Shown here: piece after piece, positions 10,101-19,759 of the stretch | Numbering within the stretch: position 1 is the stretch's first letter | Layout: each line of letters starts with the position of its first letter | NCBI GenBank assembly: GCA_026770575.1 | Contig: MU657185.1 | Coordinates: 485,992-516,257 of the forward strand | Length of the DNA: 30,266 bases | Direction: 5' to 3' | From: Pelagophyceae sp. CCMP2097 | Taxonomy: Eukaryota > Sar > Pelagophyceae | Program-made: the position numbers and the translations under genes | The notes under the pieces: model-generated | Database searches by the model: none | Told to the model about the DNA's origin: nothing | Seen by the model: only the letters and a program-made list of their open reading frames with translations

Positions 10101-11940
10101 GCCTCGAGGAGCCGCGCGTGCAGAAAGACGTTTGCCGCCTTGGCCGCGAGGAGTTCGACAACGGCGTCGAGCGCCGAGTTGTCGAGGCGTTTCATCACAA
10201 ACGCCTCGAGCGCGGCCGGTGCGTGCGCCGTGCCCGCGCAGAGCCCCGCGCAGAGCTCCGGGAGCTGCGCGCGGACGGCCTCGTAGTGCGCGCGCGCCTC
10301 GGATTTTGCCCGCAGGATGCCGACGAGGTTAAAGTCGACTTCCACAATGTGCACCGCGCCGGCGGCGACGGGCACGGCGAAGCAGGCGGTGACGCCGCGG
10401 TAGCCCAGCGGCGTCGGCGAGGCGAAGCGGTTCTTCACCTTGAGCAGCGCCCACTGCGACATGTGCTGCAGGTGCCGGAAGCCCTGCAAGAGCCGCTCGC
10501 AGCAGGAGAAGCGCAGCGAGATGCGCGCAATGGCCGTGAGCCGCGTCAAGTCGCCGCCGTAGTCGGTCGCCGCCTTCTCCAGCGCGCGCGCCTTGCAGGG
10601 GAGGCCCGGGTCCTCGGCCGAGTCGACCCAGGGCTGCTTGCGCGAGTCCTTTGGGTGGCGGACGCTGCAAGCGCCCTTGTCCGCGGCCCATTCGTCGGCA
10701 ATCGCCGCCGCGACGATGGCCTGGGCCCGCGCGGCGTCAGCGAAGAGCGCGTCGATGGTCTTCGACTCCGACCTCTGAAGCAGCGGCCCCGGCCGCAGCT
10801 CTTGGATCTCCGAGCAGAGGTCGACGTATTGCGGCTCGCACGCAATCAGGGCCATCGCGCCGTCGTACGCCTCCCGCGACGCGCGCAGCGGCGCCGCCAG
10901 CGGCGCCAGCCGGCCGCGCACGGCGACGCCCGGGAACGCCTGTTCGACGCCGCGCTCGACGTCGTCCAGCGAGAGATGGTCGTCGACGCGCCCGCGCGCC
11001 ACGTGCCGCAGAAACGCGCGCACGTCCTCCCCGTTGCGCAGGCCGTCGACCTTGAGCTCCAGGGGCGTGGATTTCTTCGTGAGCGCCGCCCGGATGCGCG
11101 GGGCTTCGCGCGACGTCACAAAGACCTTGACCCACGCCGGCAGCGCCGGGAACGAGTGCGCCAGGAGCGCCAGCGCGGCGCCGAGGTCCTTGCGCGGCAG
11201 CTCGTCGAGCGCGTCGATGCCGATGACGCAGGGCTTCCCCGGCGGCCGGACGCGGGAGAGCGGCCCGCCGATGAGCACGGCGAAGAGGTCCGCCGGCAGC
11301 ATGTCGTCAAGGTCGCCACCCGCCTCGACGACTCGGCGCATGTCGGCGCGCAGCCGCGCCTCGAAGCCGCGCACGTTCGCGCAGAGCATGGCGGAGAGCG
11401 ACCGGACGAGCGCCGCCGGCTTGCTCGCCGCCGCGTCGTCGTGCCGGCAGACGTGCCACGCGACAAACGCGCCGCTCCCGCGCTGCCGGTCGAGCAGCAC
11501 CGCAAACGCCACGCTCTTGCCTACGCCGCGGATCGACGGCGGACGGGGTCCGTCGCCGTGGAAAGCGCACCGGTGCCGCAGGCGCCCGTGAGCCAGAAGA
11601 GCTTGTCCGTCGAGGCGGCGTCGCCGGCGAGCCAGGCGTCAAAGGCGGTGCAGACCCAGTCTCGCGTGCCGCGGAGGTGGAGCCGGAGCTGGTCGGCGAG
11701 GAACGTCGAGTGGTCCAGCGCGACCAGCGTCGCCGTCGGGCTCAGCGCGACGTCTTTCACGCGCGTCGACGGCTCCGCGTCGCCCCGCACGGCGGCGCCG
11801 AGGCCAGTGCGCGAGAAGCGGCGCCGGACCGCCGCGACCAGCACGCCCGGGGCCACGCCCCGGCTCAGCCGCGGGCTCGGCCGGTACTTGGTCACGTAAT
11901 CCCCGGCCACCGCGCCGCCAATCGACGCCGCGGACCCCAT
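7166..11940 (-). CDS. NACHT-WD40 STAND NTPase
   Basis: Two exons, 11940-11571 and 11520-7166, joined by a 50-bp intron (GTGCGC...GTAG), give 1574 aa. The junction is fixed by the P-loop, which only reads GACGTGKS (119-126) when spliced. Walker B is CVIGIDALDE (about 221-230), followed by the sensor-like KVFVTSRE (about 253-260). A long helical middle region follows. The C-terminal 600 or so residues hold a series of WD40 repeats (LKVWDAATG, LRVWDARG, CVAWDC, AHVWDARTG, VRLHDVT). This is the STAND layout of NLR and HET-E type sensors: nucleotide-dependent oligomerisation with a propeller as the sensing arm. The MGSAAS start fits N-myristoylation. No death, TIR or other effector domain is visible in the first 118 residues, though GTRDWVCTAFDAWL is typical just before such NACHT domains. 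Ligand and output are unknown. Confidence 0.88.
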
Positions 11941-12071
11941 CCCAGACGCCCACTCGACGCCAGAAGTACCGCGCCGAGGCGGCAAGCGCGGTCAACGTCG
12001 ACGAAGCGCGCGCCGCGCCGGCGTCCTGACGAACAGGCGAAAACGGTTACGAGTTCCGTCTCGCGCAAGAT

Positions 12072-12088
12072 TTTATTGTAATTTTATT
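12072..12088 (-). promoter_or_regulatory. Paired AATAAA poly(A) signals
   Basis: Two AATAAA hexamers on the minus strand (12077-12072 and 12088-12083), about 290 nt past the stop of the LamG-JmjC gene. They are plausible poly(A) signals for it. Chance occurrence in this AT-rich patch is possible. Confidence 0.35.
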
Positions 12089-12241
12089 GATTGGTACATT
12101 GACGTCCTAAGTCGCCAGCCGCTTATTACGGGCCGTGAAATCATCGACGAAAATTTGCCTTTCTTGAAAATATAGAAAATCGAGGGTTTTGTGACTTTTT
12201 CTCTGAACCGAAATATTCGAGATTGATCTGGATTTGAGGAC

Positions 12242-12262
12242 TAGGAATACCTAGGAATTCCT
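12242..12262. repeat. TAGGAATTCCT palindrome copy with imperfect neighbour
   Basis: TAGGAATACCTAGGAATTCCT: an imperfect copy (TAGGAATACCTAG) overlaps a nearly full copy (TAGGAATTCCT, missing the last A) of the 12-bp palindrome found elsewhere in the window. Confidence 0.65.
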
Positions 12263-12373
12263 CTAATAGAAGAAGAAGACTCCAGAGATGATCCGAGCGC
12301 ATCGGGGACGACTCGTCGACGTCCCGGAGAGTGTTATTAAATGCTCCTGCCAAAGTCTCCGGCGCGCGGGCGC

Positions 12374-15300
12374 TCAGAGTCTGCGGCAGAGGCAGAACTG
12401 GATCACGGCGTCGAGCTCGAAGCCCAAAAGGCGCGAGAGGTGCGCCAGCGTGTCGGCGTCGAGCCACCGCACCGCGTCCAGCGCGGCGGCGTGCTTCTTG
12501 CTCGAGTCGGTGAGGACGTGGAACCTAGTAAGGGCGATGAAAGGCCCCTCTAAGACGAACGGTGAAAGGCCCCTCCGCGCATTTCCACGACGGCCCCCGA
12601 GAGGCACGGCGCGCAGTCGATCCTTTGATGGCTGCCTCGCCGGACGCGGTGCGGGACGCGCGGAGCGCGACGTGGTCCGTGGCGCAGTGCCTCTCGAGCT
12701 CGTAGCGGAGGCCGCCGTGGAGCACGTCCGTCATGGTGATCGTCGTGTCGCAGGCGTCCAGGCAGGCGCCGCGGCGCATGTCGGCGTCGACGGACCGCAG
12801 CGACTCTTGGAACGTCGGGCCGAGGACGTACTCGCCGAACAACTGCACCTTGGACCGCAGCGTAACCACGCGGTGGTACGTGCCCGGCCGCATCAGAAAA
12901 AAGTCGCCCGGTCGCAGCAGCACGAGGCGCGCCGACGGCAGCGCCACAAAGGCGGCCCAGGTGAAGGGGTCCTCGCCGTCGACCTCGGGCGCCGCGGGCG
13001 CCTCGGGCCGCTTGCCGCGGCCCTTGCGCGGCGGCGGCAGGGGCGGCGGCGCGCCGGCGTCGCCCATGCGCGGCGCCGCATCGCCGTCGGCCATGGACCA
13101 GACGGCGAGGAGCTGCTCGCCGCCGATCATGCGGATCCACGTCCACGCGCCGTAGTTGTCGCGGTGGTGCGTCGTCAGCGCGCCGGCCTGCATCAGGGCG
13201 AACTTGGGCAGGAAGACGTTGCGCTTCTGCCGCTCCGCGAGGTGCGAGAGCCAGTTGGACTGGACGAACCACATCGGCGGCGCCACGAGCTGCGAGTTGC
13301 GCAAAAAGTCGGGCTTCCACTGCGTAATCTTCGACATCATTGAACCCCGCTTCAGCGCCGCGTCGAGGTCCGCCACCGTCGTCGCCTCCTCGCTCTGCGC
13401 CGCGCCGGCGATAAATTCGCCAAAGTCTACCGCCGTCTCCAGGCGGCCCTCGAGGTTGGCCCAGGACCGGTGCGCCGTGGAGCACCCGGAGACGCCCACC
13501 TGCGACACCTGCGAGCCTGGCGACACGCGCGTCGGGAAACGACGGGGGGGACCCAGGAGCCGGCGGGACGCACGCTTGCGGAGCTCGCGCATGCTGTGGC
13601 TGCCGCCGCGGTCGCGGGCGCATCGCGTCAGCTCTGCGCCGAGCGGCCCGAGGTCGAAAAACGCCGGCTCCTCAAACTTGAAGACGATTTCGTCGGGCCG
13701 CGTCAGGAAGAGTTCGCGCAGCGCCGCGGCGCCGTGCGCCGTGTCCGCGTCGGAAGCCAGCGACGCCAGCAGGGCCGTCGAGTCCACAGCGATGTACGGC
13801 GCCCACAGCCCCAGGCCGCGCCGCGCCGCCACCAGAGCCTCCAAAAAGGCATCCTCCTCGCCCAGCGACCGCAGCGCGCGCGACCGCACGACGGCCACGG
13901 CGTCGTCGTGCGTCACCGGAGTCACCTTGCGCACGCGCTTCGGCGGCGGCGCGGCCGCGCAGAACTCCTCCTCCTTGACGTGCCGCGATGGCACACCACC
14001 CTCCGACTTGACGCGGCGCGGCGGCTGCGTCGGGGACAGACACGTCGCCTGCGCAAGCGAGACGCGTCGACCGCCAACGGCCGGCCGCGAAAAGGCCGCC
14101 CGCGAACGGCCGCGCTTGAAAGGCCGCCCGCAGACGCGCGGCACGCACCTCCGGCTCGACGTCGTGGAGGCACTGCGAGGCGTCGTCGAGCGCCACGCCC
14201 CGGAAGACCTGCAGCCGGCGGAGCCGGCCGACGACTTGCTTGATGGCGAGCCTGCGGGCCGACGTCGTTTGGGCCGGGGGTTACACTCGGCTTTCGCATG
14301 CGAATGCGATGCTTGTCCATTCTCACGGGTCGGGCACGCCGTTGCGGGTGCGCGGGGGGACGTTGCCGGCGCCGACGATGGGCGAATTGATGAACGTCGC
14401 CGCCATGCCGACTCGCTTGCCGTCGACGAAGAACACTGTCGTCCCCTGGCGGTTCGACGTGCCGGGCGTCGCCCTGCCGACGGCGACGACTTCGTGCCAC
14501 GAGCCGCCTGCAAAGCCCGTCGTTACACGGCCACCGATCGGACTTCGATGGCTTCGACCTCGGGAACAAACGCCATGCCCGAGAGACGCTGGCTCGGACC
14601 GGGCATCTCACACGGCGGCTCACACGGCATCCACTGCATGCCGTCCCAGCAGCCCAAAAGGCGCTTGCCTACGCGGCATCCGGATCGCCGGCGCGACTCG
14701 AGCCGCCGTCGAATCCAAAACGCCGCACCGTTCTCGACTTTGACGCAGACGTGCGCCGGCTCGGCGCACTGGTCGTCCGGCGGGTTCCCGTACGTCACGA
14801 CGAGCCACCTGCGATCGCGCTGGCCGCCGATGCCGCGCGAGGCTGGGAAGCGCGATTCTTTTCAAAGGCGCGATCGTCGGCACGAGACACACCTCGCGTC
14901 ATTCTTCGAAGCGGAAGACTTGCGGAACTGGACCTCGCAGGCGATGGTGTACGCGCCTACCAGTGCCGCGTCTGCCTCGGACGGGTCGAGTGGACTGACA
15001 GACGAGCAGTCGACGCGCGGGGCGACACGCACCTTTCTTCGACGCCGCGGCGACGATTGCGAGCGGGGGCTCGAAGACCAGCACGTCGGCCGTCTCCTCG
15101 AACCGCACACCTGCAAATAGAGGATTCCCGAGGTCTAGAAGGGGCGCCGTCCACCCAGCAAGTTTCGCACCATCCAAGTTCTCGTGCGTGCCGCCGCGCA
15201 GCATGGCGAGCTGATCCTGCCCGGTAGCGTCTTCGACCTACGGGCGCCTCGTCGACGCAGCCGCCGCCGTCGGCCCGGGGGCCGATCTTGCAGAAAGGAC

Positions 15301-15423
15301 GAGCTTCTGTCGCACCTTGATGCTCTGCCCTTGCTTCGCCGCGGCGCAGCGCCGGCTCGACCGGCCGAAGTCCATCCCCTTGCATCGAAAGTCTACGGAC
15401 CACGTCGGAGTGGGGCCCGACAT
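12374..15423 (-). CDS. LamG-like / JmjC-cupin fusion protein
   Basis: Ten exons on the minus strand, all joining in matching phase: 15423-15316, 15237-15033, 14956-14893, 14808-14729, 14668-14600, 14507-14327, 14251-14149, 14024-13574, 13516-12658 and 12524-12374, giving about 756 aa. Residues about 40-270 resemble a concanavalin/laminin-G fold: GAYTIACEVQF, a central GSWHEVVAVGR, TTVFFVDGKRVGM, and near the end GRLRRLQVFRGVALDDA. After a basic linker (KRVRK, possible nuclear signal) comes a JmjC/cupin region. It has HHRD (H538-x-D540) and a distal His in RPGTYHR (H635) as likely Fe(II) ligands, plus WTWIRMIGGEQLLAVW. Members of this class are 2-oxoglutarate dioxygenases acting on proteins or RNA. 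The substrate is unknown. The 57-bp intron at 13517-13573 is a multiple of three with no stop and might be retained. Two adjacent genes are possible, but no start codon opens the JmjC part. Confidence 0.68.
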
Positions 15424-15689
15424 CCCGCCTGCAGACCCTCTCCGTCTCCTCGTTCGAAAACTGCGTCGCCAAAAGTTTTAAACCAAACAGACGAAGAAAA
15501 CCCGGAGAGAAAACCCTTTGTTTTGCAGTAGGAATTCCTACATGCAGTTCGGCAAAGATCTTCTTTTTCCGCCATCCGCGGGCCGGAAGGAAAATTTGTG
15601 AGGCTCGCCGCGCTTCAACGCGGCGCTTGGCTCGAGAAAGCCCGCAACGCGCTGCCCGGTGCCTGCGGGTCGTCCTTCGGAGGAGTCCC
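15424..15689. promoter_or_regulatory. Shared divergent promoter, LamG-JmjC / MORN
   Basis: 266 bp between divergent starts. It includes an AT-rich tract (15468-15530) and a perfect TAGGAATTCCTA palindrome at 15529-15540, roughly midway between the genes. Both promoters must lie here if the starts are right. Confidence 0.45.
15529..15540. repeat. TAGGAATTCCTA palindrome in divergent promoter
   Basis: Perfect 12-bp palindrome identical to the copies at 232-243 and 474-485. It sits between two divergently transcribed genes. Confidence 0.8.
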
Positions 15690-16513
15690 ATGGACGCCGC
15701 TCCGTCAATCTCCTTGGTCTTGCAGCGTTTGCCGCGGGACGCGGGCCAAAAGGGCGGCGGCGGCTCTGCAGAGCACGAATGGGCCAACGGCGACAAGTGG
15801 GAAGGTGCGCCCGCCCGCGACGGGGCCTTTGGGACGTCCGCCGAGCAGGCTGGGCGACGGGCGACGTCTTTTCGGGCGCGGGCACGTACACGTGGGCCGA
15901 CGCCTCGCGCCTGGCGTGCGACTTTTCCGACAACGTGGCCACGGGCAAAGGGTCCTTCACGAGCCCCGCGGGCCTCCGCTACGACGGCGGCTTCCGGAGG
16001 AACCTCTTCCACGGCAAGGGCAAGATGCAACTCGCCGGCGGCGCTGTCTTCGAGGGCAGCTTCCGAGACGGCCGCCCGCGCGGCAAGGGTAAGATGACGT
16101 GGCCCCGCGGCGACGTCTACGTCGGTGACTTTGACGAGGACCACCGCCTCCACGGCCCGGGCGTCTACGAGTGGCCGAGCGGTGCGCCGGCGCGCTTCGC
16201 CGCAGCTCATGCTTCGGCCCCGCACGGGCACCGGCGCGCAGGCAAGCGCTTCGTGGGCCAGTTCAAGGAGGGTGCCTTCGCCCACGGGACGTATACGTTC
16301 CCACAGGGCCAAAAGTACACGGGCGCGTACAGCGACAACCGGCGGCACGGCGACGGCCGCATCGTCGGCGCGGTCGGCCAGGTCTACGAGGGCCAGTTCG
16401 ACCGAGGGGCGCCGCACGGCCGCGGCGCGTTCACGTCGTCGGACGCGGTTTCCGTCGACGGCGACTTCCAACGAGGCGTATACGTCGACAAAGACGCGCC
16501 GGCCCCCGAGTGA
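15690..16513 (+). CDS. MORN-repeat protein
   Basis: Three exons, 15690-15804, 15849-16181 and 16242-16513, give 239 aa. Introns are 44 and 60 bp; both start GTGCGCC and end CAG. The second is a multiple of three with no stop, so reading through it would hide it. Removing it restores a regular unit, YEWPSGKRFVGQFKEG. About eight MORN units fill the protein, for example LRYDGGFRRNLFHGKGKM, VFEGSFRDGRPRGKGKM, YVGDFDEDHRLHGPGVY and YEGQFDRGAPHGRGAF. MORN repeats bind membranes or act as scaffolds in cilia, cytokinesis and phosphoinositide signalling. No other domain is present, so its specific job is open. The ATG at 15690 is the first in frame. Confidence 0.85.
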
Positions 16514-16888
16514 ACGGCCGCGCCCTCGCGCCCTCTATGCGCTGTGTGTCATGTGTATTGGTGGTTTTCTTGTGGCTTCCAGTCACCCGCGTGGGTCTGT
16601 CGGGCTCCAATCTGGCGCGACGGATGCGCTGCGGCAGCGCCAGCGGAACACCAGATGCCTGGTCGGAGACGCCATCCAAGAGTGCCACCACCGTGCGCCT
16701 CTGGGAACCCGCACGGCGGGCGCGCCGCACCAGTCACACGGCGGTGACACTCTTGGACGGCGTCGCCGACCCGCACGGCGGACGCCAGCGCAGCGCCACA
16801 AAGAAGTCTCGTCAGCAATCGGCGATTTCCGGACGCAAGAGCACTAATTGAGCACTTCTCGAGCTCGAAAGTGAAGACCCCCGCCGTC
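16514..16888. other. Intergenic with large inverted repeat
   Basis: 375 bp between the MORN stop and the oxidoreductase start, both on the plus strand. The main structure is an inverted repeat of two 35-nt arms (listed separately). No gene is supported: the frames open on both strands are mirror images created by the inverted repeat. Confidence 0.6.
16661..16771. repeat. 35-nt-arm inverted repeat (hairpin)
   Basis: The left arm (16661-16695) and the reverse complement of the right arm (16737-16771) match at 31 of 35 positions, with a 41-nt spacer. Shared core strings are GGTCGG, GACGCC, TCCAAGAGTG and CCGTG. Transcribed, it would fold into a long hairpin of the kind seen in 3' UTR structures, small-RNA precursors or MITE remnants. 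Confidence 0.75.
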
Positions 16889-18011
16889 ATGATGCGCCGC
16901 TTGCTCACGTCCGCCTGTGTGGCCGTCGTCGCCGATGCGCTCACGGCGCCGGCGCAGCGCGTCTGCCGGCGCACGGTGCCCGTGAAGATGAGCTGGGGCG
17001 CCGAGCCCACCTGGGGCGCGGCCGAGATCCTCTCCAACGACGCGGCGGCGACGGTGCGTCTTTTCCAACGACGGGACCGGTGCCGTCCCGGGGCCCAGCG
17101 GCGCCGCCTAGAATATGCGCGCCATCACCATCGCCGTGCCAAGCGAGAAGGCTGGCGCGCACAAGCTCGGCGGCCAGTTCGTGCAGGTCAAGCTCGGCGA
17201 CTCCAAGTGTGGCCCGCCGCGCGTGGAGGGGGCCCGCGCGCCCCCCGTACGACCGGTGGCTCACGCGGCCGACGCAGGCCCGGGTTTTACGCGATTGCGT
17301 CGCCGCCCGGAGCGACGACGTTCGAGTTCCTCGTCAAGGGCACCGACAGCAACGGCTGGCTCACAGAGGCCAAGGCGGGCACCGCCGTCGAGCTCTCCGA
17401 CGTCGCGGGCAAGGGCTTCGACTGCGCCACGCACTTTGGCCCCGACGGTGCGTGCCTCGCGGCGCGCGGCCGCGGCGGCGCGCGACCGCCGAGGGCGGGC
17501 GCGCGAGGCGCCTCCGCGCAGGCGTGACGTCGACGGAGTACGACGGCTTCGCGTGCCAGAACATTTTGTTTCTGGCGCAGGGTTCGGGCATCGCGCCCAT
17601 CCGGTCGACGATCGAGTCCGGCGCGGCGCTGGCCATCCCGCGGCCCGCGACGCTCTACCTCGGCGTGCAGGACGGCGAGCACTGCGCCTACAAGGACAAG
17701 TTTGACCTCTGGCGCCGCGACTTTAACGTCGACGTCATCCCAGTCCACTCGCAGCCCCTTGCCGGCTGGACCGGCCAGACCGGCTACGTCCAGGCCGCGC
17801 TCAAGGCCGCCAGCATCACGGCGAGCCGACCGCGTCCAACGAGACCCTGCGGCCGCGCGCGCTCCACGGGGACCCGCCTTGAACGCGTCGCGCATAGGCC
17901 CCGCGCAACACGGGCGCCGTGATCTGCGGCAACAAGGAGATGTTCGGCGACTGCAAGAAGCTCCTCCTCGACGCCGGCGTCTTCGAGGGCCGCATCCGAA
18001 CAAACTTCTAG
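16889..18011 (+). CDS. Plastid FNR-family FAD/NAD(P) oxidoreductase (pKIWI502-like)
   Basis: Five-exon model: 16889-17053, 17112-17206, 17278-17447, 17522-17805 and 17898-18011, about 275 aa. The N-terminus (MMRRLLTSACVAVVADALTA) looks like a signal plus plastid transit peptide. Domain marks in order: GQFVQVKLG; PGFYAIASPPG, the FAD-binding strand; ILFLAQGSGIAPIRSTIES, the NAD(P) dinucleotide motif; GYVQAAL; and GAVICGNKEMF, the C-terminal nucleotide site. This matches the small flavin oxidoreductases related to ferredoxin-NADP reductase and kiwi-fruit protein pKIWI502. The natural electron partners are unknown. The last junction is odd: the TAG at 17895-17897 fixes a phase-0 acceptor, but no good phase-0 GT donor exists. 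A GC donor at 17806 would work, or the sequence has an indel. Introns 1 and 3 start GTGCGT. Confidence 0.8.
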
Positions 18012-18343
18012 CGCGCCAACCGCCGCGAGCCGGCCGCCGCGCGCGCCAGCGCCGCGCCTCAGCCCGGAAGATGTTAGCTGCAAGTTTTCAGTTCTTGAAA
18101 CACGGTGCTTGCAGCCGCTTCAAACGGCGCGCCCCAGTATATCGCGTGAGCCTATACTCGGCCCACAAGACGAGGGATTGAGCCCAAGCTCGGACTCCGA
18201 AGAGAGACCCAAGTGCAAGGACGACTCGAGCGCGCTTCGACCCTCGGGGTCCGACGGCCCCGGCCCCGGGGCCTTCCAAGGATCCTGCGAGTGCTGCGCG
18301 GCACGCCGCCGGGGAGGCGCGACTCGAGGCGCGTCTCCGCGTC
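18012..18343. other. Intergenic upstream of the unknown Cys-cluster gene
   Basis: 332 bp. An 8-bp inverted repeat (GCTGCAAG...CTTGCAGC) lies near 18074-18115. From about 18183 the frame of the next gene is already open, though without an ATG, so a 5' exon or non-AUG extension cannot be excluded. Confidence 0.4.
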
Positions 18344-19759
18344 ATGAGCCGCCTTGACCCTGGGTCACTCTGGGACGGCCGCGGCGACGGGCATCGCAAG
18401 AAGGCGTCGCTCTCGCGCGGCGCAGCGACGGCCGCGCGGGCGCTCGAGGGCGCGATGGCGGAGCTGCGCGTCGGCGCGGCGACGTGGCCGCGGCCGCTGC
18501 CGGAACCGAGCGGTGGCTCGGATAGCGACGACAGCGACGACGGCGGCGAGGCGGCCGGCCGCTGCGCGCTGCGCGACGTGCCGTCGCCGGCGGCGCATGT
18601 GGTGCACGCCTTCGCGGGGCTCGCGGGCCTGTGCGCGCTGCTGCGCGCGTCGCGGGGCACGCGGCGCGCCGCGGCGCACCTAGTGCTCCGCGAGGGCCTC
18701 TGGCGCGACCTCGTCGTCCACGCGCTGGCGCTGGCGCCGTGGGACTGGGACGCGGCCGACGACGCCGCGACGCAGGCGGGGCCCATCGACAGCCGCCGCG
18801 CCGCGCTGCGCCGCGCCTGCGTCGACCGCGTGCGCGGCTGCGCGGGCGTCTGCGTCGAGTTTATCGCCGCGGCGGATGGCGCCGTCGTTGGCGAGCTCCA
18901 CGACGGCGCCGCGGCGGACTTCCTCGCCGACGTCGCCTTTGGCGGCCGCCTCGACGTCTTGATCGGCACGCTGCGGACGGCACAGGTGCTGCACTGGGAC
19001 GCGCGCCTCGTGCCGCGGCATCCAGGCGCATGCTTCGAGCCCGTCGTGGCCTTTTGCGACTCTGGGAGCGACGACGCGCGGCGGTCCGTGCTCTGGAGCG
19101 CGCCCGACATGCTCATGCACGCACCGGTGCGGCACGCCGACGCCGAGGTCATCACGTCGGCGCGGCCGGCGGCGCGGCAGCACCTCGCCGCCCTACACGC
19201 GGTCCGATGGGGCGGCGCCGACAACGGCGTCGTCTTCCGCGTCGGGCGCTGCGCCGCGCGCCCGGACCGCGCGCAAGCCGACGGTGCGGGCCGCCTCGAA
19301 GCCCTGGCCGCCGCGCCGTCTTGGCTCACGCAGCACTTCCGCGAGCTTCTCGCGCAGAGCGACGCGGCGCTGCCGACGTTCGCCAGCGCGCCGGCGTCGC
19401 TCCGCGACGTGGCCGCGCTCGACGGCTGGCGCGACGACGCCGCGCCGCGGCGGGTGTCCAGGGGCCTCGCCGCGGCCACGTTCCTCGGCGACTGCTGGCT
19501 CCGGCGGCCCGTGCGGTGCCGCTGCGGCTTCCCCGCGCTGACGGCGCGCGAGCGCGACCGCGTCCTGGAGGACTGCGAGGCCGAAATCTGCGACAACTGC
19601 CCGCGCTCCATGCTGCAGTACCGCCTCGCCGAGTCGCGCGCCGACGACGCCAAGCAAGGCGCCAAGCAGCGCGCCAAGGCGCAGGCCACCGACCGCAAGG
19701 CCAAGGGCCGCAACTCCAAGGGCTCCTCCGCAAAGCCGTATTCGCAAAAGGCCAAGTGA
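18344..19759 (+). CDS. Unknown protein, C-terminal Cys cluster and Lys-rich tail
   Basis: Intronless frame of 471 aa starting at the first in-frame ATG. I do not recognise the family. Visible parts: a Ser/Asp-rich acidic patch (about 58-70); a helical, Leu-rich segment ending REGLWRDLV (about 82-125) that is faintly F-box-like; a long middle region with conserved-looking Trp and Cys; a Cys cluster C392-x-C394, C411, C416-x2-C419 that could bind zinc; and a tail from about 437 rich in Lys, Ala and Gln (KQGAKQRAKAQATDRKAKG). The strong G/C bias at codon third positions throughout supports real coding. The basic tail could bind nucleic acid or direct the protein to the nucleus; that is inference. 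Confidence 0.65.
   Translation: MSRLDPGSLWDGRGDGHRKKASLSRGAATAARALEGAMAELRVGAATWPRPLPEPSGGSDSDDSDDGGEAAGRCALRDVPSPAAHVVHAFAGLAGLCALLRASRGTRRAAAHLVLREGLWRDLVVHALALAPWDWDAADDAATQAGPIDSRRAALRRACVDRVRGCAGVCVEFIAAADGAVVGELHDGAAADFLADVAFGGRLDVLIGTLRTAQVLHWDARLVPRHPGACFEPVVAFCDSGSDDARRSVLWSAPDMLMHAPVRHADAEVITSARPAARQHLAALHAVRWGGADNGVVFRVGRCAARPDRAQADGAGRLEALAAAPSWLTQHFRELLAQSDAALPTFASAPASLRDVAALDGWRDDAAPRRVSRGLAAATFLGDCWLRRPVRCRCGFPALTARERDRVLEDCEAEICDNCPRSMLQYRLAESRADDAKQGAKQRAKAQATDRKAKGRNSKGSSAKPYSQKAK

Larger units (their letters stand above)
11941..12373. other. Intergenic upstream of NACHT-WD40
   Basis: 433 bp between two minus-strand genes. It must contain the 3' end of the LamG-JmjC gene and the promoter of the NACHT gene. 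It is AT-rich at 12068-12270. It contains two minus-strand AATAAA motifs, a TAGGAATTCCT copy with an adjacent imperfect TAGGAATACCTAG, and the ATAGAAGAAGAAG motif also seen near 6854. No gene is seen. Confidence 0.55.

Noticed and set aside
7976..11899. Open plus-strand frame of about 1300 codons opposite the NACHT-WD40 gene
   Set aside because: It is an Arg/Val/Ala-rich mirror of a real gene with high GC3. It shows no domain, while the minus strand has the P-loop and WD40 repeats.
14957..16471. 504-codon minus-strand frame across the LamG exons and MORN gene
   Set aside because: It crosses two better-supported genes on opposite strands and has no recognisable motif.
4982..18011. Functional pairing of the Rieske oxygenase with the FNR-type oxidoreductase as its reductase
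   Set aside because: Both look plastid-targeted, but they are about 10 kb apart with unrelated genes between, and nothing in the sequence links them.
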